DNA of 64,000 bases from Achromobacter sp. AONIH1. GTDB lineage: Bacteria; Pseudomonadota; Gammaproteobacteria; Burkholderiales; Burkholderiaceae_B. Below the pieces are notes generated by a model. It was not told the DNA's origin. It did not search any database and saw nothing but the letters and a program-made list of their open reading frames with translations. The translations under genes were made by a program, and so were the position numbers. Shown here piece by piece: positions 20,553-31,161 of the stretch (the stretch's first letter is position 1; every line of letters starts with the position of its first letter). The stretch spans positions 1,364,001 to 1,428,000 of the forward strand of contig NZ_CP026124.1 of assembly GCF_002902905.1 (NCBI RefSeq), in the 5' to 3' direction.

Positions 20553-20900
20553 ATGAAACGTTCCATTGCTGCGTCGTCCTGCACGCTGGCCCTGGTCCTG
20601 TCCACGAGCGCCCTCGCGCAGGGACCGGCCGGCGGCAACCCCCAAGCCTATGCCGCGCCGCGCCAGGCCGCCGCCATGGCGTCCGCGCCGGGCGATGCGT
20701 CGGCGCCGCTGACGCGCGCTCAGGTGCTGGCCGATCTGGCCGTGTGGAAGAAGTCCGGCATGTCCGATCTGTATCGCGGCAACCAGGAACCCGACGTCTA
20801 CAGCGCCAAGTACCGCAAGCGCTATGCGGAGTACCTGCGCCTGCGCAACGGCCCCGAGTACCAGGCCGCGCTGCGCCGCGAGCAGGAGCGGGGCAACTGA
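20553..20900 (+). CDS. Second small secreted DUF4148-like protein
   Basis: A 115-residue protein with a signal peptide ending in STSALAQ. The mature N-terminal half is alanine- and proline-rich and disordered; the C-terminal half (LTRAQVLADLAVWKKSGMSD, then YRKRYAEYLRLRNGPEYQ) is charged and helical, with the LTRAQV start of DUF4148-type proteins. ATG 20553 follows GGAGAAATC. It lies 137 bases after the sensor kinase and may be cotranscribed. With the gene at 17815 it brackets the two-component system. Function is unknown; a periplasmic accessory role in metal response is a guess from position. Confidence 0.6.
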   Translation: MKRSIAASSCTLALVLSTSALAQGPAGGNPQAYAAPRQAAAMASAPGDASAPLTRAQVLADLAVWKKSGMSDLYRGNQEPDVYSAKYRKRYAEYLRLRNGPEYQAALRREQERGN

Positions 20901-20931
20901 GCCCGCTCCCGCGCGCGGCGGGCCGCCCGTC

Positions 20932-22872
20932 CTACTCGGTATAGGACTTGGTGCTGTACTGGCTGATCGGCAGCAGATTCAGCACCGGCAGGCCGGTGGC
21001 CGGATCCTTGGCCTGCTTGTCAATGTAGGCCTGCAGCACGTCGGCATCCAGCACGCCGATGTCCTGCCGGCGCGCGGCCGGCACATTGGCCAGGGTCTTG
21101 TAGCCGTCGCCGCCGGTGGCGTTGAAGCTCAGCACGAAGAGCTTGTACGTGCGGCTGGCGTCCAGCGGACCCCATGAGGACGTGGCGGCGTCGTAGACCT
21201 CGATGTTGGATACCCGGCTGCCTTGCGGCTGCGCGGCGTTGACGTCGAAGCGCAGGCCGCCCGTGTACGGGTATGGACCGGTCGATCCGCCCGGGCCGTA
21301 GACCGCCTGCATGCCGTCTTCCAGCATGCTCTTGACCTCGGCGCCGGTCACGTTCAGGCGCCACAGCATGTTGCCGAAGGGCACCACCTCGATCACATTG
21401 GCCGCCGTGACGGTGCCCTTGAGCGGCACGCGCACGCCGCCGCCGCTTTGCAGCGAGATGTCGGCGCCGCCGTAGCTGGCGTTGCCCACTTCCAGGTAGG
21501 CCTGGGCTACCAGCTGCTGGATGTCGCCGCCGCGCAGGCTGACGCTGCCCAGCGTGTTGCAATCCACGCCGGACCGGCTGTAGTCGCGCGAGCCGGGCCC
21601 GCCCGGCACGCGGCGCGAGCACAGTTCCTGCGGCACCTTCGCCACCTGGCTGGCGCTGAACGTGTCGACCTTGGCCTTGAAGGGCTGCAGTACGGCCAGC
21701 GCGCCGGCGTCCGGCTCCTGCGGATACAGGAAGCCGCTGGCCTTGATGTCGGCCGCGATGGCGGCCTGGTCCGCCGGGGAGACCGCCGCGCCGCCGATCT
21801 TGTAGGCGCTGCCCATCAGCACGTGCGGCGTGCCGGCGCAGGCCGTCACGTCGCCATTGGCGTCGAAGCTGACCTTCAGCTCGCCCACCACCTGCGAGTA
21901 TTCCCAGGCCTGCACCAGGCAGACGCGCTTGCCATCCTTGTTCTTGACTTCGGTGGGGTAGGCGCCGGCCGGCGAGCCGACGCCGTAGCCCGCCATGCCA
22001 GCCGGCCCGAGCAGGGTGTGCGAATCGCCGCCCACCACCACGTCCACGCCGCTCAGGTTGGGGATGATCTGCTTGTCGTAGTCGTAGCCGATGTGGCTCA
22101 TCACGATGATCTTGTTCACGCCTTGCGCGCGCAACGCGTCGATCTGCTGCTGCGCGGCGGCGGTCTCGTCGCCGAACACGGTGCCGGGATCGGGGCTGGA
22201 CGACTGCTGCGTCTTGTTGGCGATGGTCAGGCCGACCAGGCCGATGGACTGGCCGTCGCGTTGCAGCACGATGGAGGGCTTGACCAGGCCGGGCGCGCGC
22301 GAGGGGTTCAGCGCGGAATTGGCGCCGAAGGTCACGTTGGCGCTGAGCACCGGCGTCTGGCAGGCGCCCTTGTGCAGCAGGTCGATGAAGCGCTTCAGGC
22401 CGCTGTCGCCCTTGTCGAACTCGTGGTTGCCCAACGTCATGGCGTCGAAGCAGACCGTGTTCATCATGGCCGCGTCGGCTTCGCCCGGATCGCCGGCGCG
22501 GTTGAAGTACAGGGTGCCGGTGGTGGCGTCACCGGCGTGCAGCTTGAGCACATTGGGCGAGGCGGCCGAGAGCGCCTTGATGGCGCCCGTCACGCGGGCG
22601 AAGCCACCGGCGTCGGCGTTGACCGTCACGGTCGCGCCGGCGGCGTTCTTGAGCTTGAAGTCCTTCTTCTTGCTGTCCAGATTGGAGTGATGATCGTTGA
22701 TGTGCAGGATCGTCAGCTCCATCGGCCGGGCGGCCACGGGCGGCGTGGTGGGCGGGGTCGGCGCCGGGCTGTCGTCGTCATCGTCGCTGCCGCCGCAGGC
22801 GGCCACCAGCGCCATCATTCCCAGCATCGTCGCGCGCGCGCAATGCCGCTTCCAGTCTTGCTTCCAGTCCAT
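20932..22872 (-). CDS. 5'-nucleotidase/UshA-family lipoprotein
   Basis: A 646-residue bifunctional metallophosphoesterase. ATG 22872 was chosen because GGGAAGGAG lies just before it; the longer frame upstream has no such site. The lipobox ALVAAC near residue 26 and a following GGSDDDDDSP linker mark an exported lipoprotein. The metallophosphoesterase domain shows ILHINDHHSNLD, GDATTGTLYFN, MTLGNHEFDKG and VVVGGDSHTLL. The C-terminal 5'-nucleotidase domain has LQSGGGVRVPLKGTVTA and VVPFGNMLWRLNVTG. It should hydrolyse extracellular nucleotides to supply phosphate and nucleosides. The gene stands alone; the terminator at 22948-22982 separates it from frmA. Confidence 0.85.
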   Translation of the reverse strand: MDWKQDWKRHCARATMLGMMALVAACGGSDDDDDSPAPTPPTTPPVAARPMELTILHINDHHSNLDSKKKDFKLKNAAGATVTVNADAGGFARVTGAIKALSAASPNVLKLHAGDATTGTLYFNRAGDPGEADAAMMNTVCFDAMTLGNHEFDKGDSGLKRFIDLLHKGACQTPVLSANVTFGANSALNPSRAPGLVKPSIVLQRDGQSIGLVGLTIANKTQQSSSPDPGTVFGDETAAAQQQIDALRAQGVNKIIVMSHIGYDYDKQIIPNLSGVDVVVGGDSHTLLGPAGMAGYGVGSPAGAYPTEVKNKDGKRVCLVQAWEYSQVVGELKVSFDANGDVTACAGTPHVLMGSAYKIGGAAVSPADQAAIAADIKASGFLYPQEPDAGALAVLQPFKAKVDTFSASQVAKVPQELCSRRVPGGPGSRDYSRSGVDCNTLGSVSLRGGDIQQLVAQAYLEVGNASYGGADISLQSGGGVRVPLKGTVTAANVIEVVPFGNMLWRLNVTGAEVKSMLEDGMQAVYGPGGSTGPYPYTGGLRFDVNAAQPQGSRVSNIEVYDAATSSWGPLDASRTYKLFVLSFNATGGDGYKTLANVPAARRQDIGVLDADVLQAYIDKQAKDPATGLPVLNLLPISQYSTKSYTE

Positions 22873-22947
22873 TCTCCTTCCCGCGTGGTTGGTCTTGGAA
22901 CGGCGAATGATCGTGGCGGCAGATGACGTGCAGATGAACCGGGCGTG

Positions 22948-22982
22948 AAGAAAAAACAACGGGCGGCCCGTGGACCGCCCGT
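22948..22982 (-). terminator. Intrinsic terminator of frmRA
   Basis: On the minus strand, an 8-base stem ACGGGCGG / CCGCCCGT (22975-22982 with 22959-22966) closes an eight-base loop and is followed by TTGTTTTTTC. It lies 23 bases after the frmA stop and before the nucleotidase start. This is the clearest Rho-independent terminator in the window. Confidence 0.8.
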
Positions 22983-23005
22983 GAATGCCGGTGTGACGCG
23001 ATGGA

Positions 23006-24256
<1,251 letters not shown>

Positions 24257-24541
24257 TCATTTGAGATAAGTGCGGACGATGCGCATGATCTGGTCGATCT
24301 CGGCGTCGGCGTCGGCGGTCGGGGCGGGCGCCTGGGCCGATTGCGCGAAGGTTTCGCGCAGATGGCTTTCCAGCACTTCGGCCATCAGCCCGGTGGCCGC
24401 GCCGCGCAGGGCCGCCAGCTGTTGCAGCAGCGCGCCGCATTCCGTGCCGTCGTTGACGGCGCGCTCCAGCGCCAGGGCCTGGCCCTGGATGCGGCGCAGG
24501 CGCGTCGTGACGCGCTTTTTCTCTTGCGGGCTGTGGGGCAC
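24257..24541 (-). CDS. frmR: Formaldehyde-responsive repressor FrmR (CsoR/RcnR family)
   Basis: A 94-residue all-helical repressor. The GTG start at 24541 is chosen because GGAG lies eight bases before it and it gives the N-terminus MPHSPQEKK, placing proline at position 2, cysteine at 35 (TEC) and histidine at 60 (ESH), the residues that in E. coli FrmR form and flank the formaldehyde-sensing site. A longer ATG frame starting at 24586 would run through the operator and bury Pro2. In relatives, formaldehyde crosslinks Pro2 to Cys35 and releases DNA. It is the first gene of frmRA, and the operator lies directly upstream. Confidence 0.92.
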   Translation of the reverse strand: MPHSPQEKKRVTTRLRRIQGQALALERAVNDGTECGALLQQLAALRGAATGLMAEVLESHLRETFAQSAQAPAPTADADAEIDQIMRIVRTYLK

Positions 24542-24558
24542 GGCCGGGACTCCGTTGG

Positions 24559-24599
24559 ATACAGGGGGGGAGTATAAAAAATTCACCGCCCGGCGTCCA
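24559..24599 (-). promoter_or_regulatory. FrmR operator overlapping the frmRA promoter
   Basis: ATACAGGGGGGGAGTAT (24559-24575) is an ATAC/GTAT inverted repeat around a G7 tract, the form of CsoR/FrmR-family operators. It overlaps a -10 box TATACT (minus strand, 24571-24576), with a weak -35 TGGACG about 17 bases upstream. Binding here would directly block frmRA transcription. Confidence 0.7.
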
Positions 24600-24642
24600 G
24601 GACGGTCCAGGATCTCGGCGTGCCGGCGCCGTCTGCAATGAT

Positions 24643-24650
24643 GTCTATAC
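24643..24650 (+). promoter_or_regulatory. GntR/HutC-type half-palindrome before hutC
   Basis: GTCTATAC fits the GTMTAKAC core recognised by the HutC subfamily of GntR regulators. It lies about 90 bases before hutC, so autoregulation is plausible. It lacks the flanking CTTG/CAAG arms of the site at 26211 and is weaker. Confidence 0.35.
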
Positions 24651-24739
24651 GTGTCTAGTCATCCTCTATATAATTCCCGAAACATGAGAACTGGCCAGGC
24701 GCTCGCATCCTGCCCGCCGGCCCAGCACAGGACTGTTTC

Positions 24740-25483
24740 GTGGCTTCCAACCCTACCCGATTGCCCGTCCAGCCAGACGCCCTGCCCGCCCCGCTGTATG
24801 CGCGGGTCAAGCAGATGATTGCCCAGCAGATCCGCAGCGGCGCCTGGCCCGCGCACTACCGCGTGCCGTCCGAAAGCGAGCTGGTCGAGGAACTGGGCTT
24901 CAGCCGCATGACCATCAACCGCGCCTTGCGCGAGCTGACCGCCGAAGGGCTGCTGGTGCGCATGCAGGGCGTGGGCACGTTCGTGGCGCAGCCCAAGGCC
25001 CGCTCGGCGCTGTTCGCGGTGAACAATATCGCCGACGAGATCGCGGCGCGCAATCATCGCCATCACAGCCGCGTGATCCGGCTGGCCGAGGAGCCCGCCG
25101 GCAACGAGCAGGCCCTGATGCTGGAGATCCGCGAAGGCCAGCCGGTGTTCCATTCGGTCATCGTGCACTACGAGGACGACCTGCCCATCCAGCTCGAGGA
25201 CCGCTACGTCAACGTCAAGCTGGCGCCCGACTACCTCAAGCAGGATTTCACGCAGGGCACGCCCTATGAATATCTGACGCGCGTGGCCCCTCTGACCGAG
25301 GGCGAGCACGTGGTCGAGGCGATCCGCGCCAAGCCGCGCGAGTGCCAGCTGCTGCAGATCGAGCGCGACGAACCCTGTCTGTTGATCCGCCGGCGCACCT
25401 GGTCGGGCGAGCGCGCGGTCACGCTGGCTCGCCTGATCCATCCCGGATCGCGCCATCGTCTTGAAGGAAAATTCACCACATGA
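24740..25483 (+). CDS. hutC: Histidine utilisation repressor HutC
   Basis: A 247-residue GntR-family regulator of the HutC/UTRA subfamily. The winged helix occupies about residues 12-80 (PLYARVKQMIAQQIRSGAWP, then SESELVEELGFSRMTINRALRELTAEGLLVR), and the C-terminal UTRA ligand domain contains VNVKLAPDYLKQDFTQGTPYEYL and ECQLLQIERDEPCLLIRRRTW. In known systems urocanate is the inducer that releases HutC from hut promoters. The start is GTG with AGGA seven bases upstream. The stop overlaps the hutD start in ATGA. Targets proposed here are the operators at 26211 and 1834. Confidence 0.93.
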   Translation: MASNPTRLPVQPDALPAPLYARVKQMIAQQIRSGAWPAHYRVPSESELVEELGFSRMTINRALRELTAEGLLVRMQGVGTFVAQPKARSALFAVNNIADEIAARNHRHHSRVIRLAEEPAGNEQALMLEIREGQPVFHSVIVHYEDDLPIQLEDRYVNVKLAPDYLKQDFTQGTPYEYLTRVAPLTEGEHVVEAIRAKPRECQLLQIERDEPCLLIRRRTWSGERAVTLARLIHPGSRHRLEGKFTT

Positions 25484-26088
25484 CCCAGTTCGACGCGCGC
25501 CTGTACCGGGCGCGGGACTATCCGCGCATGCCGTGGCGCAACGGCGGCGGCACCACCCAGGAAGTGGCCTGCAATCCCGGCGGCAGCACGGCCGGCTTTG
25601 AATGGCGCCTGTCCATCGCGGACGTGGGGCAGGATGGCGGCTTTTCGGCCTTCGACGGCTTCCAGCGCATCATCACCGTGCTGGAAGGCGCGGGCATCGA
25701 GCTGACTGTCGACGGTCGTCGCGAGCCGCCGCTGGGACCGCGCCGCGCCTATGCCTTCCGTGGCGACGCCAAGGTGGACTGCCGCCTGCTGGACGGCCCC
25801 ATCCGCGACTTCAACCTGTTTTACGCGCCGGCGCGCTGGCAGGCCCGCCTGCAATGGTTGAACGCATCCTGCGTGTTCCACAGCTCGGCCCGCGCCGTGC
25901 TGCTGCTGAACGCGTCCGACGCGCCGCTGGCGCTGGCCGTTGACGGCGCGCGCCACGAGCTGCCGTCGCGGCATGACTGCCTGCACATCGAAACGGCCGG
26001 TGGCCTGGCCGAATATCGCATCGAGCCGGCGACGGCGTCCGCCGCGCTGGACGCCTGCCTGATCGAGCTGCTGCCCGTCGCTGCCTGA
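25480..26088 (+). CDS. hutD: HutD-family protein
   Basis: A 202-residue cupin-like protein of the HutD family, found beside hutC in many proteobacteria. The N-terminal YPRMPWRNGGGTTQEVACNP and FEWRLSIADVGQDGGFSAF are the family's fingerprints, along with RDFNLFYAPARW. In Pseudomonas fluorescens HutD is reported to limit hut operon activity, perhaps by binding urocanate, but its biochemical role is not settled. It overlaps hutC by four bases and is followed by a 206-base gap holding the hutU promoter, so hutCD forms its own transcription unit. Confidence 0.9.
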   Translation: MTQFDARLYRARDYPRMPWRNGGGTTQEVACNPGGSTAGFEWRLSIADVGQDGGFSAFDGFQRIITVLEGAGIELTVDGRREPPLGPRRAYAFRGDAKVDCRLLDGPIRDFNLFYAPARWQARLQWLNASCVFHSSARAVLLLNASDAPLALAVDGARHELPSRHDCLHIETAGGLAEYRIEPATASAALDACLIELLPVAA

Positions 26089-26210
26089 GCGCGGCGGCGT
26101 TTCCGACCCCGGTTTTTCCGCCCCGTCCGCCCCGCGGGCGGGGCGCGGTCGCGCGCCCGTGGCTCGTCTTTGCTGCGGGTAATCCCTGACAAAAAAATAG
26201 CTCGTCCCAT

Positions 26211-26241
26211 CTTGTATATACAAGCATAGGCATCCTATGAT
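26211..26241 (+). promoter_or_regulatory. HutC operator and promoter of the hutU operon
   Basis: CTTGTATATACAAG (26211-26224) is a perfect 14-base palindrome matching the HutC site type known from Pseudomonas (CTTGTATGTACAAG). A possible -10, TATGAT, lies at 26236-26241, with TTGTAT inside the operator 18 bases upstream as a weak -35. Repression by steric block is the simple model. The hutU start follows at 26295. Confidence 0.8.
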
Positions 26242-26294
26242 TCGGCCAATGGCCGCGGATCCAAGGCGCGGCGCACCTGGCTATGGAGACCACG

Positions 26295-27971
26295 ATGGAA
26301 AAATCGAAACGCTACCGCGACGTCGAGATCCGCGCCCCGCGCGGCAAGCAGCTGACGGCCAAGAGCTGGCTGACCGAGGCGCCGTTGCGCATGCTGATGA
26401 ACAACCTCGATCCGGACGTGGCCGAGAACCCCAGGGAGCTGGTGGTCTATGGCGGCATCGGCCGCGCCGCGCGCGACTGGGACTGCTACGACCGCATCGT
26501 CGAGTCGCTGAAGAACCTGAACGAGGACGAAACCCTGCTGGTGCAGTCCGGCAAGCCGGTGGGCGTGTTCAAGACCCACGCGAACGCGCCGCGCGTGCTG
26601 ATCGCCAACTCCAACCTGGTGCCGCATTGGGCCACCTGGGAACACTTCAACGAGCTGGACGCGCGCGGCCTGGCCATGTACGGCCAGATGACCGCCGGCA
26701 GCTGGATCTATATCGGCAGCCAGGGCATCGTGCAGGGCACTTACGAGACCTTCGTCGAAGCCGGTCGCCAGCATTACGACGGCAAGCTCGCGGGCCGCTG
26801 GGTGCTGACCGCCGGCCTGGGCGGCATGGGCGGCGCGCAGCCGCTGGCCGCCACGCTGGCCGGCGCCTGCTCGCTGAACATCGAATGCCAGCAGAGCAGC
26901 ATCGACTTCCGCCTGCGTACCCGCTATGTCGACGAGCAGGCCGCCGATCTGGACGACGCGCTGGCACGCATCGCCCGCTACACCAAGGAAGGTCGCGCGA
27001 TCTCGATCGCGCTGTGCGGCAATGCCGCCGAGATCCTGCCGGAACTGGTGCGGCGCGGCGTGCGTCCGGACATGGTCACCGACCAGACCAGCGCCCATGA
27101 TCCGCTCAACGGCTATCTGCCCGTCGGCTGGACCTGGGCCGAATACCGCGAACGCGCGAAAAGCGAGCCGGCCGCCGTGGTCAAGGCGGCCAAGCAGTCC
27201 ATGGCCCGGCACGTGCGCGCCATGCTCGAATTCCAGAAGCAGGGCGTGCCCACCTTCGACTACGGCAACAACATCCGCCAGATGGCCAAGGAAGAAGGCG
27301 TGGACAATGCCTTCGACTTCCCCGGCTTCGTGCCCGCATATATCCGCCCGCTGTTCTGCCGTGGCGTCGGCCCGTTCCGCTGGGCCGCGCTGTCCGGCGA
27401 TCCGCAGGACATCTACAAGACCGACGCCAAGGTCAAGGAACTGATTCCCGACGATGCGCACCTGCACCGCTGGCTGGACATGGCGCGCGAACGCATCAGC
27501 TTCCAGGGCCTGCCGGCGCGCATCTGCTGGGTCGGCCTGGGCCAGCGCGCCAGGCTTGGCCTGGCCTTCAACGAGATGGTGCGCAGCGGCGAGCTGTCCG
27601 CGCCCATCGTGATCGGCCGCGATCATCTGGACTCCGGTTCGGTGGCCAGCCCCAACCGTGAAACCGAGGCCATGCGCGACGGTTCCGACGCCGTGTCCGA
27701 CTGGCCGCTGCTCAACGCGCTGTTGAACACCGCCAGCGGCGCCACCTGGGTGTCGCTGCATCACGGCGGCGGCGTGGGCATGGGCTTTTCGCAGCATTCG
27801 GGCATGGTCATCGTCTGCGACGGCACCGACGCCGCCGCCGAGCGCATCGCCCGCGTGCTGACCAATGACCCGGGCACCGGCGTCATGCGCCATGCCGACG
27901 CGGGCTACGAGATCGCGATCGACTGCGCCCGCGAGCAGGGTCTGAACCTGCCGATGATCACGGGCCGCTGA
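26295..27971 (+). CDS. hutU: Urocanate hydratase
   Basis: A 558-residue urocanase, matching the usual 557 or so. It uses tightly bound NAD+ to add water to urocanate, giving imidazolonepropionate, the second step of histidine breakdown. Signature stretches are [72 protein letters not shown], and [21 protein letters not shown] 26295 follows GGAG by six bases; an ATG four codons earlier is possible. It heads the operon hutU-permease-hutH-hutT-hutI. A strong hairpin follows it at 27980. Confidence 0.96.
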   Translation: MEKSKRYRDVEIRAPRGKQLTAKSWLTEAPLRMLMNNLDPDVAENPRELVVYGGIGRAARDWDCYDRIVESLKNLNEDETLLVQSGKPVGVFKTHANAPRVLIANSNLVPHWATWEHFNELDARGLAMYGQMTAGSWIYIGSQGIVQGTYETFVEAGRQHYDGKLAGRWVLTAGLGGMGGAQPLAATLAGACSLNIECQQSSIDFRLRTRYVDEQAADLDDALARIARYTKEGRAISIALCGNAAEILPELVRRGVRPDMVTDQTSAHDPLNGYLPVGWTWAEYRERAKSEPAAVVKAAKQSMARHVRAMLEFQKQGVPTFDYGNNIRQMAKEEGVDNAFDFPGFVPAYIRPLFCRGVGPFRWAALSGDPQDIYKTDAKVKELIPDDAHLHRWLDMARERISFQGLPARICWVGLGQRARLGLAFNEMVRSGELSAPIVIGRDHLDSGSVASPNRETEAMRDGSDAVSDWPLLNALLNTASGATWVSLHHGGGVGMGFSQHSGMVIVCDGTDAAAERIARVLTNDPGTGVMRHADAGYEIAIDCAREQGLNLPMITGR

Positions 27972-27979
27972 GCGGTCCG

Positions 27980-28003
27980 GGGAGCCGCGCTGGCGCGGCT
28001 CCC
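27980..28003 (+). terminator. Intra-operon hairpin after hutU
   Basis: GGGAGCCGCG (27980-27989) pairs perfectly with 27994-28003 around a CTGG loop. There is no U-run, so it is unlikely to stop transcription fully; it may protect the upstream hutU message from 3' decay or lower expression of the following permease. Confidence 0.4.
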
Positions 28004-28055
28004 GCACATGGGGGAAAAGGCGCCGGCCTGTGCACAGGCGCCAGGAGACGAAAGC

Positions 28056-29477
28056 ATGGCGACACCAGTCGGATCGGAACGGGCGCCGCTCATCGAGCGG
28101 CGTTCGATCGACTACATTCCGGAATCGGAGCGGCACGGCAAGCTCTACAGCCAGTTCACGCTGTGGATGGGCGCCAACCTGCAGATCACGGCCATCGTCA
28201 CCGGCGCCCTGGCGGTGGTGCTGGGCGGCGACGTGTTCTGGTCGCTGGTGGGCCTGCTGGTGGGCCAGCTGTTCGGCGGCGCCATCATGGCGCTGCACGC
28301 CGCGCAGGGGCCGCGACTGGGCCTGCCGCAGATGATCTCCAGCCGGGTGCAGTTCGGCGTCTACGGCGCGGCGATTCCCATCGCGCTGGTCTGCGTCATG
28401 TACCTGGGCTTCACCGCCACCGGCACCGTGCTGTCCGGCCAGGCCATCGGCCAGCTGCTGGGCGTGAGCGACAGCGCCGGCATCCTGATGTTCGCCGCCG
28501 CCATCGTGCTGGCCACCGTGTTCGGCTACCGCGTCATCCACATCATCGGCCGGGTGGCGACGCTGCTGGGCATCGTCGCCTTCGTCTACCTGTTCAGCCG
28601 CGTTATGGCGCTGGCCGATGTGGGCGAGCTGCTGGCCAACCGCCATTTCACCTGGGGCTCGTTCCTGCTGTCGGTGTCACTGGCGGCCTCCTGGCAGATC
28701 GCTTTCGGGCCGTATGTGGCCGATTACTCGCGCTACCTGCCCAGCCGCACGTCTTCGGCCAGGACTTTCCTGGCGGTGGGCCTGGGTTCGGTGGCGGGCG
28801 CGCAGATCGCGATGGTGCTGGGCGTGCTGGCCGCGGCCATGGCGCCGGGTCAGTTCGCCGGCCGTGAAGTGGCCTATATCGTGGGCCTGGGCGGCACCGG
28901 CAAGATCGCCGCGCTGCTGTATTTCAGCATCGCCTTCGGCAAGATCACTATTTCGACGCTGAACTCCTACGGCAGCTTCATGTGCATCGCCACCATCATC
29001 AGCGGCTTTCGTGGAAGCATCGAAGTCACGCACCGGCAGCGCGTGGTTGCCGTGCTGCTGATCGTGGGCGCGGCCACGGCCGTCGCGCTGATCGGGCAGC
29101 ACAGCTTCCTGGGCGCGTTCAAGTCCTTCATCCTGTTCCTGCTGGCCTTCTTCACGCCCTGGAGCGCGGTCAACCTGGTGGACTATTACTTCGTGAACCG
29201 CGAGCGCTATGACGTGCCGGCGCTGGCCGACCCCGACGGACGCTACGGCCGCTGGAACATGACGGGCCTCACCGCCTACGCCGTCGGCGTGCTGGTGCAG
29301 ATGCCCTTCATCTCGACCAAGCTCTACACCGGCCCCCTGGTCCAGCACCTGGGCGGCGTGGATATTTCCTGGATCATCGGCCTGATCGTGCCGGGCATCC
29401 TGTACTACCTGCTGGCCCGCAACGGCGCGTCGGCTGCGCGCCGCCACGCCACGAGCGGCGGCCACGACATTGCATGA
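28056..29477 (+). CDS. NCS1-family (cytosine/purine/allantoin-type) permease in the hut operon
   Basis: A 473-residue inner-membrane transporter with about 12 helices of the nucleobase:cation symporter 1 family. Typical segments include SQFTLWMGANLQITAIVTGA, GQLFGGAIMALHAAQGPRLG and PYVADYSRYLP. ATG 28056 has AGGAG eight bases upstream; an upstream ATG at 28008 lacks a site. Lying between hutU and hutH, it most likely carries urocanate or another imidazole compound, since a separate histidine permease, hutT, follows. In Pseudomonas a urocanate-specific transporter is part of the hut locus, which supports but does not prove this. Substrate assignment is inference. Confidence 0.85.
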   Translation: MATPVGSERAPLIERRSIDYIPESERHGKLYSQFTLWMGANLQITAIVTGALAVVLGGDVFWSLVGLLVGQLFGGAIMALHAAQGPRLGLPQMISSRVQFGVYGAAIPIALVCVMYLGFTATGTVLSGQAIGQLLGVSDSAGILMFAAAIVLATVFGYRVIHIIGRVATLLGIVAFVYLFSRVMALADVGELLANRHFTWGSFLLSVSLAASWQIAFGPYVADYSRYLPSRTSSARTFLAVGLGSVAGAQIAMVLGVLAAAMAPGQFAGREVAYIVGLGGTGKIAALLYFSIAFGKITISTLNSYGSFMCIATIISGFRGSIEVTHRQRVVAVLLIVGAATAVALIGQHSFLGAFKSFILFLLAFFTPWSAVNLVDYYFVNRERYDVPALADPDGRYGRWNMTGLTAYAVGVLVQMPFISTKLYTGPLVQHLGGVDISWIIGLIVPGILYYLLARNGASAARRHATSGGHDIA

Positions 29478-29509
29478 ATACCGCCTGACGGCGGCATAGG
29501 AGATCGACA

Positions 29510-31039
29510 ATGGATTTGCACTTGAAACCCGGCCAACTCACGCTGTCCGACCTGCGCCAGGTCTACCACCAGCCGCAGCGCCTGACCCTGGATCCGTCGG
29601 CGGCCGGCCCGATCGACGCCAGCGTGGCCTGCGTGGAGCGCATCATCGCCGAGGACCGCACCGCCTACGGCATCAACACCGGCTTCGGCCTGCTGGCGTC
29701 CACCCGCATCGCGCGCGAGGACCTGGAAGCGCTGCAAAGCTCGCTGGTGCTGTCGCACGCGGCCGGCGTGGGCGAGCCGTTGGACGACGCCATGGTGCGT
29801 CTGATCATGGTGCTGAAGATCAACAGCCTGGCGCGCGGCTACTCCGGCATCCGCCGCAAGGTCATCGACGCGCTGATCGCGCTGGTCAACGCCGAGGTCT
29901 ATCCGCACATTCCGCTCAAGGGCTCGGTGGGCGCGTCGGGCGACCTGGCGCCGCTGGCGCACATGTCCCTGCTGCTGCTGGGCGAGAACCGCGCGCGCCA
30001 TCGCGGCGAGTGGCTGCCGGCCCGCCAGGCGCTGGAAATCGCCGGCCTGCAGCCGTTCACGCTGGCGGCCAAGGAAGGCCTGGCGCTGTTGAACGGCACC
30101 CAGGTGTCGACCGCCTATGCGCTGCGCGGCCTGTTCGAGGCCGAGGACCTCATGTCCGCGGCGCTGGTCTGCGGCGGCCTGAGCGTGGAAGCCATGCTGG
30201 GCTCGCGCGCGCCCTTCGATCCGCGCATCCACGCGGCGCGCGGCCAGCGCGGCCAGATCGACGTGGCCGCCGTCTACCGCGACTTGCTGACCGACGACAG
30301 CGAGGTTGGCCATTCGCACGCCGACTGCGGCAAGGTGCAGGATCCCTATTCGTTGCGCTGCCAGCCGCAGGTCATGGGCGCCTGCCTGACGCAGATCCGC
30401 CAGGCCGCCGAGGTGCTGGCAGTCGAGGCCAATGCCGTGTCGGACAACCCGCTGGTGTTCGCCGCCGAGGGCGACGTGATCTCGGGCGGCAACTTCCATG
30501 CCGAGCCGGTGGCCATGGCCGCCGACAATCTGGCGCTGGCGCTGGCCGAGATAGGCGCGCTGTCCGAACGCCGCATCTCGCTGATGATGGACAAGCACAT
30601 GTCGCAGCTGCCGCCCTTCCTGGTGAACAACGGCGGTGTGAACTCCGGATTCATGATCGCCCAGGTGACGGCCGCCGCGCTGGCCAGCGACAACAAGGCG
30701 CTGGCGCATCCGGCCAGCGTCGACAGCCTGCCCACCTCAGCCAACCAGGAAGATCACGTGTCGATGGCGCCGAACGCGGGCAAGCGCCTGTGGCCGATGG
30801 CCGAGAACGTGCGCGACATCCTGGCCATCGAATGGCTGGGCGCCTGCCAGGGCCTGGATTTCCGCGAGGGCCTGAAGACCTCGCCCAAGCTGGAGCGCGC
30901 GCGCCAGCTGCTGCGCCAGAAGGTGGCGCACTACGAGAAGGACCGCTTCTTCGCGCCCGACATCGAACAGGCCAGCGCGCTGATCGCCGGACGCAGCCTG
31001 AACGCGCTCATGCCGGCGGGCCTGTTGCCCAGTCTGTAA
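29510..31039 (+). CDS. hutH: Histidine ammonia-lyase
   Basis: A 509-residue histidase, the expected length. It removes ammonia from histidine to give urocanate. The self-forming MIO cofactor arises from Ala-Ser-Gly at 142-144 in [14 protein letters not shown]; the active-site tyrosine lies in [10 protein letters not shown] (Y53). Later motifs [16 protein letters not shown] and [13 protein letters not shown] are also characteristic. It begins 32 bases after the permease with AGGAG upstream and is followed by a 122-base gap before hutT, rich in GC hairpins without a clear U-run. It would be induced when urocanate releases HutC. Confidence 0.97.
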   Translation: MDLHLKPGQLTLSDLRQVYHQPQRLTLDPSAAGPIDASVACVERIIAEDRTAYGINTGFGLLASTRIAREDLEALQSSLVLSHAAGVGEPLDDAMVRLIMVLKINSLARGYSGIRRKVIDALIALVNAEVYPHIPLKGSVGASGDLAPLAHMSLLLLGENRARHRGEWLPARQALEIAGLQPFTLAAKEGLALLNGTQVSTAYALRGLFEAEDLMSAALVCGGLSVEAMLGSRAPFDPRIHAARGQRGQIDVAAVYRDLLTDDSEVGHSHADCGKVQDPYSLRCQPQVMGACLTQIRQAAEVLAVEANAVSDNPLVFAAEGDVISGGNFHAEPVAMAADNLALALAEIGALSERRISLMMDKHMSQLPPFLVNNGGVNSGFMIAQVTAAALASDNKALAHPASVDSLPTSANQEDHVSMAPNAGKRLWPMAENVRDILAIEWLGACQGLDFREGLKTSPKLERARQLLRQKVAHYEKDRFFAPDIEQASALIAGRSLNALMPAGLLPSL

Positions 31040-31161
31040 CGCAACACCGGCCCGCGCGCGCGGCGTGGGCCCTCCCGCCGCAGCCGCTTGCAGCGCCCCG
31101 CAGAGGGCGCGCGGGCGGCGCTCGGCCCTGCCCGCGGCATTCCCACCACATGGAGACAAGC

